A stretch of 64,000 bases of DNA from Clonostachys chloroleuca (taxonomy: Eukaryota; Ascomycota; Sordariomycetes; Hypocreales; Bionectriaceae): NCBI GenBank assembly GCA_037952775.1, contig JBANAY010000003.1:7936001-8000000 (forward strand). The letters run 5' to 3'. The notes below the pieces were generated by a model. That model searched no databases and was not told the DNA's origin. It was given only the letters and a program-made list of their open reading frames with translations. This document shows, one piece after another, positions 11,759-22,217 of this stretch. The translations under genes and the position numbers were made by a program. Positions within the stretch are counted from its first letter, which is position 1. Each line of letters begins with the position of its first letter.

Positions 11759-12175
11759 TCGCCTAGTTCGGACTCTGATGCGGAAGTAGAATATGACACG
11801 CCCACCACGACGAACTCCTCTAAGCAGGAGTCACGACTCGCCTACCACTTTGTCTTCCGCCGTTCCCGGCCCTCCTGGAGGCCGCATGGGGGCGGTCAGT
11901 GGACCACCGGAGGCTACTCTGAGCAGGACTATTCTTCTAGCGACGGCTACGCAGCACCTGGGTGTGAGGAGGTGCCCCGGCATCACCCCCGAGGCTTCGA
12001 GCCGGGGTCCTGGTCGAGGATTGCGCACTTCGTTTGGCCATGCCTGGTCCACGAATAACGTCACCCTGCATTGCGCTCGGCTAAAATTGGACAGTCGCAT
12101 TTCAGCTCATCGCACCTCGAATCTTCCCTTCCGATGTTGCGGGGTTTGTCCTGTTTCAAAAACCAACTTCCTAAG

Positions 12176-12844
12176 ATGAAGCTACTTTCACAATGGAGAG
12201 TCAGCGTCCCTGTACCTTTAATTCTCCCTCTCTGTCTGTTCGCTCCCGTCGCGCGTTCAGACCCGAACCCTCCGCCCTTTACAGATTGGGGTTCCGTGAG
12301 ATGCCCGCCCGAGGGTTCTTCAGCAACACTTCCGACTCCTACCTACGGCTCGGGACAGGGACTCTTTGTCGTCTGCACTGAGGACGTCATCAACGTGCCG
12401 GCCCAAGAAGTCTATACGGCTCTGCTCGATTTCCAGCGCTATCCCACGTTCAGCAGCTTCGTCATCGATATTGACTTTCCCGATGACTTTGTCGGCGAGA
12501 CGCCCGACGACGTCTACATAGGTCTGCTCATGACCTTTCATTCGACTGGTGTTTTCCCTCTCGTCAACACGACGAGCCCTGAGATGGTTACGGTCATGCA
12601 GGATTCGCCTGACAAGGGTTATTTCATGGTGAGCTGGAAGTACTATGATGGCCTCGAAGGTGCATTTCTGAGTACGGAGCACCCCACGATCCTGATTGAT
12701 CAAGGTGATGGAACGACACTTTGCATATCGTACGAGACCTACTTCTCGGGTCCGGGGGCTTTGGTGCTGCTTCCTGTCAAGGACAATCTACAAGCGCAGT
12801 TTACTCAACACGCCGCCGATCTGAAAGTATATCTGGAGAGTTGA
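12176..12844 (+). CDS. Secreted SRPBCC (START/cyclase-like) fold protein
   Basis: 222 aa without introns. The start at 12176 gives a signal peptide (MKLLSQWRVSVPVPLILPL...) ending before SDPNPPPF; an open frame extends upstream to 12071 but would put 35 residues in front of it. Residues about 60-220 look like the helix-grip SRPBCC fold: INVPAQEVYTALLDFQRYP is the typical first helix, then alternating strands, FMVSWKYYDG, and a long C-terminal helix. Such domains bind hydrophobic ligands or act as polyketide cyclases. A secreted form is uncommon; it might bind a lipid or aromatic molecule outside the cell. It lies downstream of the beta-propeller gene in the same orientation, at 719 bp, so it probably has its own promoter. 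Confidence 0.65.
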   Translation: MKLLSQWRVSVPVPLILPLCLFAPVARSDPNPPPFTDWGSVRCPPEGSSATLPTPTYGSGQGLFVVCTEDVINVPAQEVYTALLDFQRYPTFSSFVIDIDFPDDFVGETPDDVYIGLLMTFHSTGVFPLVNTTSPEMVTVMQDSPDKGYFMVSWKYYDGLEGAFLSTEHPTILIDQGDGTTLCISYETYFSGPGALVLLPVKDNLQAQFTQHAADLKVYLES

Positions 12845-13922
12845 TGCCAGCTTTGATGTCCAAATTGTAGTTAATTCGACAATCAAGAAGTGTTCTCTTG
12901 TCTAGGAGATTTTTCAAGCGATATCAATCAATGTACAGGCAGGCAGCATCGAATATCACAAGGCGATCGATCTTGTTGAGAGTCTGTAAGATATTAGCTA
13001 TTGGTCAATGTATTGTACATTTGGTATAAATATAAAAGTTTGACCACATAGATACTAATAATTCGCCTCATCTGTATATCTTGACTTCCACACACTTTCG
13101 ATAGTGTGGATGGAACTAAATAAAGAGCTTGATTCAATCAGACAGTGGGACAGCCATTTGAAGTGGATTCGACAAGGGTAGAAACTCGCAAACCTCGGAA
13201 ACCTTGCGAACCCGAGCGAGCTCGGGCCGTTCGCATATAATCCGAGGCGAGTAGGAACGGCAATCGACAGGGAACATGCACCCAAGTACCTTGTAGCAGG
13301 TCACTGTTTTCGACACAATGATGAGGATCTCCATGCATTGAATACAGCCAGTTTCGTGTGAGATGGCTTATGGCTTGGCGTCGGGGATTTTATAGATCTT
13401 TGCAACAGATGCCAACGCCCCGGATAGCGATATTTCAATGTAATATTTTATGATAGGCTGGTTGGTAAACATCCATATAATAATCTTCTCCGTTGCCGAT
13501 GAAATACTCCGGGAGCCACCGAACGATGGAGGTATGGCGAGTTAGATACATCAACACCAACATGACGATGGCTAGTAGTTTCCCGCCATATCATGGTGGC
13601 CGTGTGGTACCAACGAGAGAATCAGTGAGCTTTATAAGGAATCTCGGTATTAGTCTCCCGTTGGGAGATACAAGACGCAAAACCGACGCAAAGCCGACTG
13701 AGTCGTCAGTGATGTCAGAACAACATATATTAGCTTTAAACAAGTAACAAACTATCTGATAGCCATGAGTCCCAACTTCCCAACTCTGCCCTCTCCTTGA
13801 CACCGACCTGATTTTGCAATGTTCATGAGCCGAGTCCGCAGGTTTTCTGGATTCCCTTCATATGCAGGTCTACAATTGCTTTAACGTGTTCAACAACTTT
13901 AGAGCTTCAAAATAGGACAATG
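12845..13922. other. Intergenic region, no gene recognised
   Basis: Only short frames with many Pro/Arg/Ser codons occur (13055-13803). None has family motifs. The region contains a GC-rich patch at about 13190-13260 in otherwise AT-rich DNA. Confidence 0.4.
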
Positions 13923-14207
13923 CTACTTCCGACAAACCTTTCCATCTTGCAGGTTATACTCCCAGTCTTGGCTCCCCACACTAGACTGGACGTATAGTAT
14001 GGACCGAGGGTCGTGTTTCTCCTTGATACTTAGCAACCGACCGTAGTGGGCTCCATAGAAGTCGCGTTGTAAGCTTGGATTGAAAGGGTTCGCTTCATTG
14101 ATATAAGAACCTGAATCTGGAGCCCATTCAGCCCAAACGGTTTCCTTGTGAGCGTTAGTCCAGTCTCGGCAGCCGCCTGTAGAGCGGATCGAGGACTGGT
14201 ATTCTCA
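13923..14207 (-). pseudogene. C-terminal remnant of a berberine-bridge-type FAD oxidase
   Basis: On the minus strand a frame of about 90 codons ending in TAG at 13923 reads, among others, SYINEANPFNPSLQRDFYG, HYGRLLSIKEKHDP and VGSQDWEYN. This is the C-terminal BBE domain of fungal FAD-linked oxidoreductases, with the usual order Y-x-N-E-A, then W/F-Y-G-x-x-Y-x-R-L, K-x-K-x-D-P and V-G-S-x-D-W. Upstream of about 14207 the frame meets a stop and no FAD-binding domain is present. A different frame here (14030-14350) belongs to the neighbouring regulator remnant. So only the last fifth of the enzyme survives, abutting another broken gene. Confidence 0.75.
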
Positions 14208-15200
14208 TAGTCGATACTGGACCCCGTCATCCACTGAACCGAGTTCAAAGCCTCCACACAAGCGTCAGTAGAACTCGAAGTGGAACTAGACCCCGACTTT
14301 AGGAAGTTGGCAAGGGGGGGGGTCTCCTCCCCAGACGGCTGCTTCTCCACCTCGAGAGCTAGTTCTGAGATGTAGAGCAGCGGCTGGAGTTGGGACTCTA
14401 GGATCTGCTTCTAGTGGGCGCGGACTCCTCGATGGAGACGCATATATTCGACAAATTTCTCAAAGAAAGTACTCAGGTTGTCCTCTAGGCAGGCCAGTGA
14501 GTCGTAGAATACGTGGATGGCGAGTATACTTGCAAGGTTAAAAGCTGTGAGATAATTCGTGTCCGAGATCGCACAACGGGCTCGGTTAAAAGCACTCAGA
14601 GCACGAGTCTGCAGCTCTGTAGCCTGTTGAGAGTACACAAGTATATCCTGGTGCTGACTCGAGAGGTGCAAGGCCGATAGGGCTAGGAGCTGGTCAAGGA
14701 CGTGGGTTCCTGGTCGGCTTTGTCTATAATGATGTCGATTATAGCCTTCGTATCACCTTGAATGCCTAAGAGTTCGGCAAGGTGGTCGTGTGCATCGTGC
14801 AGCAGCCGCATGTGGATCAGGTCGAATGTTGCGGCGTGCTCAACCGGACTCGCAACCACTGGTTAGCGCTCCAGGAAGGACCATTAGCAGCGCTGTCAGA
14901 GGTACTGGAGGCACCAGGTGACGCCGTTGCTGTTGTTGTCGTTGTGGTCGGGAGTGCAGTGGAGGTGGAGGTTGGAGTGGTGGCTGGCTTGCTTGACGTT
15001 GCCTTGCCCTCTCGGATGTCATGTTGGTACGAGCATGGCCGATCGCCATATTCACACCGGCGACACCGAGGCCGAGTCTCGTCGCATTTGACCTTCCGTT
15101 GCTTACAGATGATGCATCCTCTCCTTGACTTCATGTGAGAGCGGCGAATGGATAGACTCGGATCTTCCGACTCCGGCCTGCGTGCCACGGATCGAGCCAT
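14200..15200 (-). pseudogene. Zn(II)2Cys6 regulator, disrupted and truncated
   Basis: From the ATG at 15200 the frame encodes a Zn cluster CIICKQRKVKC...CRRCEYGDRPC (CX2CX6CX5CX2CX6C) followed by a Thr/Ala/Pro linker. The continuation, typical of the UPC2-like class of fungal regulators, is spread over frames: DLIHMRLLHDAHDHLAELLG (about 14735-14820) needs one frameshift, LLALSALHLSSQHQD (14411-14690) another, and a TAG follows RGVRAH before KQILESQ. The similarity ends near 14200, where the oxidase remnant begins. I saw no introns that would repair these joins. The product would be a truncated DNA-binding fragment at most. Confidence 0.75.
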
Positions 15201-15588
15201 CGTGTTCGAGTCAAAACGAATGTAGGAGAGTTCGGAAGGCTTGATGGTAAAAGCGAGCGCTTCGGGTTGGGTTAGATTTAAAGAACATCGGAAGTCTCTT
15301 GTTACTCCACAGTTTCGGTCTCGGGATCCTCGTTTCATCATCAGCCTCGCATACATGTAACACAGAAAGGTGCTAAGGCATTGGGCACTGCGCCAATTGG
15401 ATCTTCAAGCAGGGTACTAGCGGTAGCGATTCACTCCTTGTTACTACTTTCTACGTGACCTGGGGCTGATTCTTGATCCCTTGATACTTTGCAAGAAAAT
15501 ATATAGGATACACCAATGCAATTCCATGAGATTTTTTCTTTTTTTTCTTCCTCTAAAAATTGACACTCCAGAATCAACTCTTCCCACC
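15201..15588. other. Shared upstream region of regulator remnant and RTA1-like locus
   Basis: No gene is seen. The last 60 bp before 15589 are pyrimidine-rich and the ATG sits in CCACCATGG, a good fungal start context. Confidence 0.45.
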
Positions 15589-16519
15589 ATGGCCGAGCTT
15601 AAGCCCTACCGCGGAGACTACTGTCTCTGGCTCTACCTTCCTTCAACTATAGCCGGCGCTATATTCACCACTCTCTTATTTCTCAGTACGGCATTTGTGG
15701 CATGGAGGATGATTAAGCCACGAGCATGGTTTTGCACCGTGTTCATCATAGACGGTTTATGTGCCTTACTATATCCCATCCCAATCTTGAGGTTCCTACG
15801 CCAGTTGCTAACCCATCCTTCCCAGTGCAAGTTGTCGGCTGCGCTGCTCACTCCGTGGCTAGAAATAAGGCCGACTAACTCATGCCCTAAGTCATCTAGA
15901 GCACTTTCATCCTCGTCTCGCCGGCTCTATTCGCGGCTTTCGTCTACATGGTTCTGGCTGGTATAATTCACAGCTTGAACGCCGAGTCACTGTCGGTCAT
16001 TCCCGTAATGTGGCTTACAACGATCTTCGTTGCGGGCGATGTGATCTCTTTCACTGTCCAAGCCAGCGGAGCCGGCATTATGGCCTCGGGAGGTTCTATG
16101 TCAACGGGGGAGAATATCATCCTTGGCTGCCTTTTCGTGCAGATTATGGTCTTTGGAGTTTTTGTCATTACATCGGCCCTTTTCCACAAGCGATGCAACT
16201 CAACTCAGGTAGCACATGTCCTTTACGCGGTCAATAATCAGGAGTGGATGAAGATCATGCATATCTGTATGCTGTGAGTGGACTTATCATGGTTCGATCC
16301 ATATTCCGAGTCGTGGAGTACATCATGGGGCACGATAGCTACTTGCTCGCCAATGAGTGGCCGTTGTACATATTCGACGCAGTTTTGATGTTCTTTGTCA
16401 TCGTTCTCTTTAGCTGGAGGTTACCTGGCTACCTAGCAAGCGGCAATACAAAAACCACACCGGATGCCGAGTCTTCTCTTAGCGAGCATTATATAATACA
16501 TACGAGAGACAACAAATAG
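15589..16519 (+). pseudogene. RTA1-like membrane protein, three clustered stops plus frameshift
   Basis: From the ATG at 15589 exon 1 (to 15760) encodes the first two TM segments. An intron 15761-15825 (branch point CTAAC, CAG acceptor) sits at exactly the same codon and phase as intron 1 of the intact RTA1-like gene at 4474-5461. The next exon begins QVVGCAAHS and then has stops at 15876, 15888 and 15897, at the places where the intact copy has W, Y and Q of its WTLMPYIIQ motif. The frame then reads on as STFILVSPALFAA through TM3-TM5. A one-base loss near 16262 separates this from the last part (VRSIFRVVEY, ending 16519). See the finding on a possible 45-nt intron over the stops. Confidence 0.82.
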
Positions 16520-16778
16520 CGCCAACTGACTATATCAGAGCTCTTCAGTCGAAAAGTTGATATTTTTGTTCATTATACTTTACTGGCGGCGGTTACCTTC
16601 AAATACTCGAGTCGGATGTTTGAGATCTAGATTTAATATAGACAGCGAAAGAATAATTCAATTGTACTTATGTCACAAATCATTGTAAATATTACCCATG
16701 AACTCCCTCACCTAAATGTAAACGATAGATATCTCCCACTCATGAGTACCTGTTCCATCAAGCAGTACCATATCGGGC

Positions 16779-17944
16779 TTAGGTAGACTCCTTTAATTTT
16801 CCACCGCTGTCGGAGCCTTGGAGACTGCTTCTCTTTTTCTTATGCTGGAAACCAAAACCAGGGTTTCCAACAAGAAGCGATATGACGGCCAGGTAAATAA
16901 GTCTAAGGACGTTCATTAAATGGTTAATTCCATGTTCTCAATAAACCTGCTTCTCGGATATTGGATAACTTACACTCCCTCCAAGCCAATGAACATCCCC
17001 TGTTTTGTGATCTTCTCGGAGTTGCGGTAGCCTTGACTGAGTTCATTCACACGATAACAACATCGGATAAGGATCAGAATGATGGCAGACGCAAGACCCC
17101 CAAAAATATGCGTTGCCTTGTTGCAATAGCCTTTTCGCCTGGGTGAAGCCTCAATTTCTGTCTTCTGATGTATCGGATCATGTAGTCGGCGAAGAAGGCG
17201 CAGAAGACGACGAGTACTGCCACTTGCAGGCTGAGACCGGCCATGGCAATGTGGAGGCCTGTCTCTGAGGCTCCGCTGGACGTAGATGATAGAGCTCCGC
17301 CGATGGATTGGAGCACGAGACAAATGATGTCGGAGCTGATGAAGAGCCAATAAAAGGCTCGTGGGGGTAGACGACTCATCTCAGGTGAGAAAAATGGAAT
17401 TCTAGAATGAGTGGTCAATATTTACCATTATTTCTCCAGGCCAAGTTTGAGAGCCTAACTCACGCTCGGGACAATGTGATGTAAATAGCAGCGGTGAAGA
17501 ACACCGGACAGCCAGTAATGCATATCATCTGGGCCAGAAACCCAGTGAATGACCATGGGTTTATCCACAGCATGACACGGCCGCCGTAGCCAACCATGGA
17601 CCATATACAGCCAATGATCATGAAAGTCATGAAGCCCCAGATTCTCCAGCGGACTCCTAGGTAAATATGCAAAAGCAGAGTGACCCCGTAGAGAGCTATG
17701 AAGAACGCGTTGGCAGGCAAGCTGGGGCGGTACTTGTACACAGTCCATTCAATGGGGCAGAGCTGTATAAAGCGGTTAGTAATATAGCTGAATCAACTAC
17801 TTTACGAGGATCAATCTTATCTAAAGTGCAGTTGGAGCCACGCCCAAAGGTCTTGAACATGTCACGATCGACATAAGACCCATTGGGAAGCTCGTAGAGA
17901 TTCTCTGGCGAGATGCCAGACAACTTGGCGGTTCGAGCGTCCAT
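16779..17944 (-). pseudogene. RTA1-like membrane protein with one homopolymer frameshift
   Basis: Four exons can be drawn: 17944-17801, 17762-17464, 17401-16974 and 16902-16779. The protein has the longer N-terminus of the RTA1 subgroup with CPIEWTVYKYRPSLPANAFF before TM1, then GGRVMLWINPWSFTGFL, SPEMSRLPPRAFYW, SIGGALSS, CCYRVNELSQGY and GLEGVLIYLAV. Splice signals are good (GTGAGT and GTAAGT donors). Joining exons leaves the frame one base short: the break is at the run TTTTTGGGGG (17097-17106), between RQRIFLG and ASAIILILIR. Everything else is intact, so this could be a recent mutation or a consensus error. The encoded membrane protein would have about 330 residues without the break. Confidence 0.78.
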
Positions 17945-19624
17945 GGTGAGCGGGGAGGGTGCAAAAAAGGCTTAATCGGTCACGCTATCGTCGCCAGAGA
18001 AAATGATACAAGGCCAGTCAAAACAAGTTTAGAGGATATGCGTGTGCTTCGGAGCTTGGATACAGCCAGATGCTGTTAAAGTCAGCATCAAGGACACACA
18101 GCTCACGTGCCCGTGGAACGACGCTTGTTGGAGTATTTCTCTCTTAACACTTCCGAATCACGTAGCACCTGGCCCAAATATATTTATCTCGTCATGGTAG
18201 GGCTTGAATAATCGACGGACTGGGCTCATACGCCACAAGACATGGGGAATGTAAATCTTAATTCTCGGCCTTTGGTGGACCTCTTTCGCGCCAGCGATTC
18301 GAGGAATTGGAGCGATTGCCTACGACTTGGTAAAGGAATGTAAGGGCCCTAGTGGCCCAATCACGGCCATGAGGCAGAGTTTTAAATCGAGATTAAGACC
18401 TGGGCTCTTCTTAATGGGTGGGGGGGTCGTCAAGTGCTTGTTCGGCTAGTAATAGTTCATGATTATGGCCGTCAGCGTTCTCTGATTCCCCATACTTCAA
18501 GAAATAGTAAGACAAGCCTGTGGACATACTGAGCCGGTTCTTGGCCGCCCGTAGAGATGATATAATAAAGATCGAACCAAAAAACTCTCTGGGGTATATC
18601 TATGAAGATAGGACGAGGCTAGAAACAAATCACACTCATCTCTGCTCGTAGCAGTCATACTTATAGCAGCTACTTATTCCTCTGAATCATGCAACGAGAG
18701 GCTTAATTGAAGATCTTTTCATTACCTTTCTCGTTAGGTTTCTCTTTTTTGACAACTGGTGCGGCTGATCGATAGTAGATGACGCTTGCTAGCGGAGGGG
18801 CTTTGCCAGTACCGGTTCGAGACTGGCCGAGCCTAGCTGCATCAGCGTCGATATCGATCCATTAGAAGACGGCGTTGGAGGGCAATCGGCACTAATCGAT
18901 TTGTTTCATTTTCCCAGCCAATCGAGCAATACGACCCCGCCCTCTTCAACAAGCTTATGTTTGCATTGTCAAGGTTTGATAACGACGTGAACTCCTTCCC
19001 CAGTTTGTGTTGTCAGAGCTCGTTGGGCTCATAGTGGGACATCATCAGGATCTGAATATATATGTCGTCTCACATGTTGTGTCGTAGCCTTGGAATGGTT
19101 CTCTAGAAGCCTTTTCGAGTATAATTTCTTCTTAAACCTAGACGAAAATCATCTGGGACATTATGCATAACTTATGATCTCTGTCAAAATAGGAAAGGTC
19201 TAGTTTTATGAAAATTATACGCTTTTGGCAGTGTTCGGCGGATATTCCCGATCCCCCTGAACCATGATTTGTGCTAAAATTAGCCCTGTATTCGGCAGTA
19301 TATTGACTACCCTACAGCCACTGGTTTTCGACTTCCCAACCAACATGTTCAAAATATTTTCTCACCCTCCATGCCATGATGGGACCGAGAGTCCACGAAT
19401 TCTCTGGCAGCATGTGCAAGATCACATCGAAGCAAGCCGCCATGCTTCATGCTTGTGTGGTTTTATGAGCCTCACTCCTTTCAATCTTCTTCATCATGTT
19501 AGCCACCTCACGCACGCAAGCACGAGGGATAACTATGGCTCCGTTAGTATCTGCATGTTAGGTCTAGAATCTTCTATTGCTATCTAATGCTATCTTTTAC
19601 TATGAGTTAAGCTCTCACTCCCCC
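17945..19624. other. 1.7-kb intergenic region, no gene recognised
   Basis: Stops are frequent in all frames. A plus-strand frame of 107 codons (19264-19587) contains no recognisable motif. Nothing else is supported. Confidence 0.4.
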
Positions 19625-21613
19625 TTATCTCCTTAAATGAGTGATGACTTTGAGCTTTCCTACTGGGACAGCAGCGACCCATTCTTTTCGCTCTGGCAAG
19701 AGAATAGAATTCCATTTGTTATCTTGAATACTCTGAGAAGGATTAAGCGGCTCAAAACGAAAGTTGCGCACAAATTGAGACACAGACACATATAGCTCTA
19801 GGTAAGAAAAGCTAGAGATCGCAATCTCAGTAATGACTTTATCAGCGTGGAAGATTATTGTTTAACTTACTGTGCTCCTAAACAGATATTAGCGCCTCTT
19901 GAGAAGGGTATATAGAACCAGTCACGTTGGCGATCCTCGCTTAGGCTTTTTCCATCCTTGGTTAGCCACCGATAAGGGTCGTAAAGCTTAGGATTCAGAT
20001 ATGCTGTGCTATCATGCAGATACCAAATAGGCGAAGATGTTAATACCATCTGCATAAACCACTATCAGTAAGCCATTTATATATTCAGATAATTTCTTCA
20101 AGCAACTGACCCCTTCTGGGATAAAGGTATTATGTAACTCGATACCTCCAGGAGGCACAATCCTAGGAAGCATAGCTGCTGCCGCGCCGGCCCAACGTAT
20201 ACCCTCTTTAACGCAAGCCTGAAGACGAGGAATTTTCTCTAGAGTTGTCATATCAGTCGCAAAGGAAACAATGTCCAAGTCTTGATACAAGGCATCTTGG
20301 TAGCTCCGGTTATGCGCTAGGGCCCATAGAATATGCGCAAGCGTCGCAGACGTTGTATCTGTTCCTGGACCTAGATTTTCACTGGCCTCAGACAAAGCGG
20401 TTTCTTCTGGTAAGCCGGCGTTGCATAAAGTTCGGATGAGATTTACAGAGCTGATATTGCCTGTATAGACGCTTGATTCAGAGGAAAGTGCAGTTCGCCA
20501 TGATTGCCGACACCACTAATATATTCCAACCAGTCAGTTTCAGAGATATTGTCATTTCACGTTTGATTCAACTTACATGGTTGAAGTCGACTAGACCTTT
20601 TGAATATTGAGACCTCCAACCTATTGCATGAAACAGAGTTTCTTCAATCTGCTCCCATAACCTACAGAGAGAAGGGAAGTTGATAAGCTGCGGAAGAACA
20701 TGGAGATTAGGACCTAAATAAAAATAGATGATAATTCGTTTAACTTACCACTGGCATCCATGTGGCCTTTTCGTCGTTTTTTTCAACCATGGCCAACTGT
20801 TCCCCACTAGCCCAGGAGTCAACGGCTTGTATAACTGTACCGAAAGAGAAGTCGGCTAGGACGCATATACGCGATAGTAAGTAAAGGATTAGGTTCAAGG
20901 CTGGAGCACATTCTTACACATAATATCTGCTTCAAGAGCACGTGCACCCATGCCAAGATCAACGTGGGACATTCCGTCTCGAATCTTATCGATGAATCTC
21001 TCAACATGATAGGATATTAGTTTCTCCAGCTGGTGAACTCTGCTTCGGCTGAACAGCTGTGCCATAATCCTTCTACGTTTCGCATGTTCTACCGGGTCTC
21101 TGCTCTGTGTAAGTAAGGGGCATCACTATGATACAAATGAAAGTGAAGTGAACTTGCGTGATGGAAAATAGAGCTGGATGCCCGCCTTGCACAAACTCAC
21201 CATAGACTCGAGGGTCTTTCTTGAACTTGCTACCAACTTTGTGCACCGTTTCGTAGATCTCGCGTGAGTAGAAGGAGATTTCATTTGGTCCGATACGCAC
21301 AAGTGGTCCTAGATGCCTTAATATATACCGTCTAGCCATTTGGGATATTATGCAGTTACCTAGCTTTTTGTGTAGCTTCGGTAGCTCTAGAGTTATTGTA
21401 CCATTGTACTCTTGTGGAAGAGCCCATGCAAGCCTTGAGACAGCTGCACCAAAGCTAGCATTAGGAATTCTAGATAAAGGCGACGTATACGCTGAGACAG
21501 CATACTGAGATATATAGATCAGTATCAGCGATCGATTTTTCCAGGGAGGTTCATACGTAGACCAGAGCCGCAATAATACAAGCTGCAACTAGCTCGAACA
21601 GTGGTAAAGCCAT
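19625..21613 (-). CDS. Cytochrome P450 monooxygenase
   Basis: Nine exons can be joined to about 509 aa. The ATG at 21613 starts a membrane anchor (MALPLFELVAACIIAALVY). Then come VRIGPNEISF, the helix-C part with RDPVEHAKRRR, the I-helix GPGTDTTSA (acidic-T pair), the K-helix E-G-I-R within KEGIRWAG, and the heme loop FSRGANICLG with the Cys ligand, near 19895-19925. The chain ends at TAA 19625-19627. P450s of this kind hydroxylate small hydrophobic compounds at the ER. The intron at 21103-21157 has a GC donor (GCAAGT). No biosynthetic backbone gene is in the window, so the substrate is unknown. The gene is divergent from a permease 604 bp away. Confidence 0.88.
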
Positions 21614-22217
21614 GGATAAGAGTAGGCAAGATCAAGAATAAGGGGGTTTGAAAGAAATTGTCCGAACACGATTTCAAAAAAGCTGATGCCGTATTAAGTA
21701 CATCAACAGATTTGAAGTTATTATTAATCAGAGGGGTGATGTTTTTTTTTTGGCCTGTATTCTGATCAAGTGTCCCACCTCAACCGAAGAGTACGTACAA
21801 CATCGCGCCATAGTGTCTATAAATTTCAGACCTAACTGTATTGAGGGTCTAAGCCGCATTGTGGATGTTTAAATTATTGCACTATCAGCTATCCCGGCTA
21901 TTTGTTATGGGTGCTGTGGGTTAGATTTGCATCACATAATCGAAGGATTGATGGCGTGCTCGGAATTCATTATTTCATGCGAAAATATACGTAAGACTGA
22001 TGCCGATATTGCCGATTCAGAGAAAAGTTCTACTGCTATCTCAATTTAGGGCTTTTCTAGTAAGCTATTAGCTCTCCTTATATAGGTTAAAACTTTGAGC
22101 GTATAAAGCAATATAGAGCTGGATTACCCCCCAGCAATTCTCTATATCTCTTATTATTATTATTAAAGCTGATAGCAGCCTTGAGCTCGAGGCAGCACTA
22201 AAAATCGAGCATTCGTT
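21614..22217. promoter_or_regulatory. Bidirectional promoter region of P450 and permease
   Basis: This 604-bp gap separates two divergently transcribed intact genes and must hold both promoters. It is AT-rich and without coding potential. I found no clear shared motif. Confidence 0.5.

Noticed and set aside
11723..12179. Frames of 111 and 128 codons upstream of the SRPBCC gene
   Set aside because: Pro/Gly/Arg-rich chance openings; only the first 30 codons resemble an aminotransferase motif, which I list separately with low confidence.
19264..19587. 107-codon plus-strand frame
   Set aside because: No motif, no start context, isolated between two minus-strand genes.
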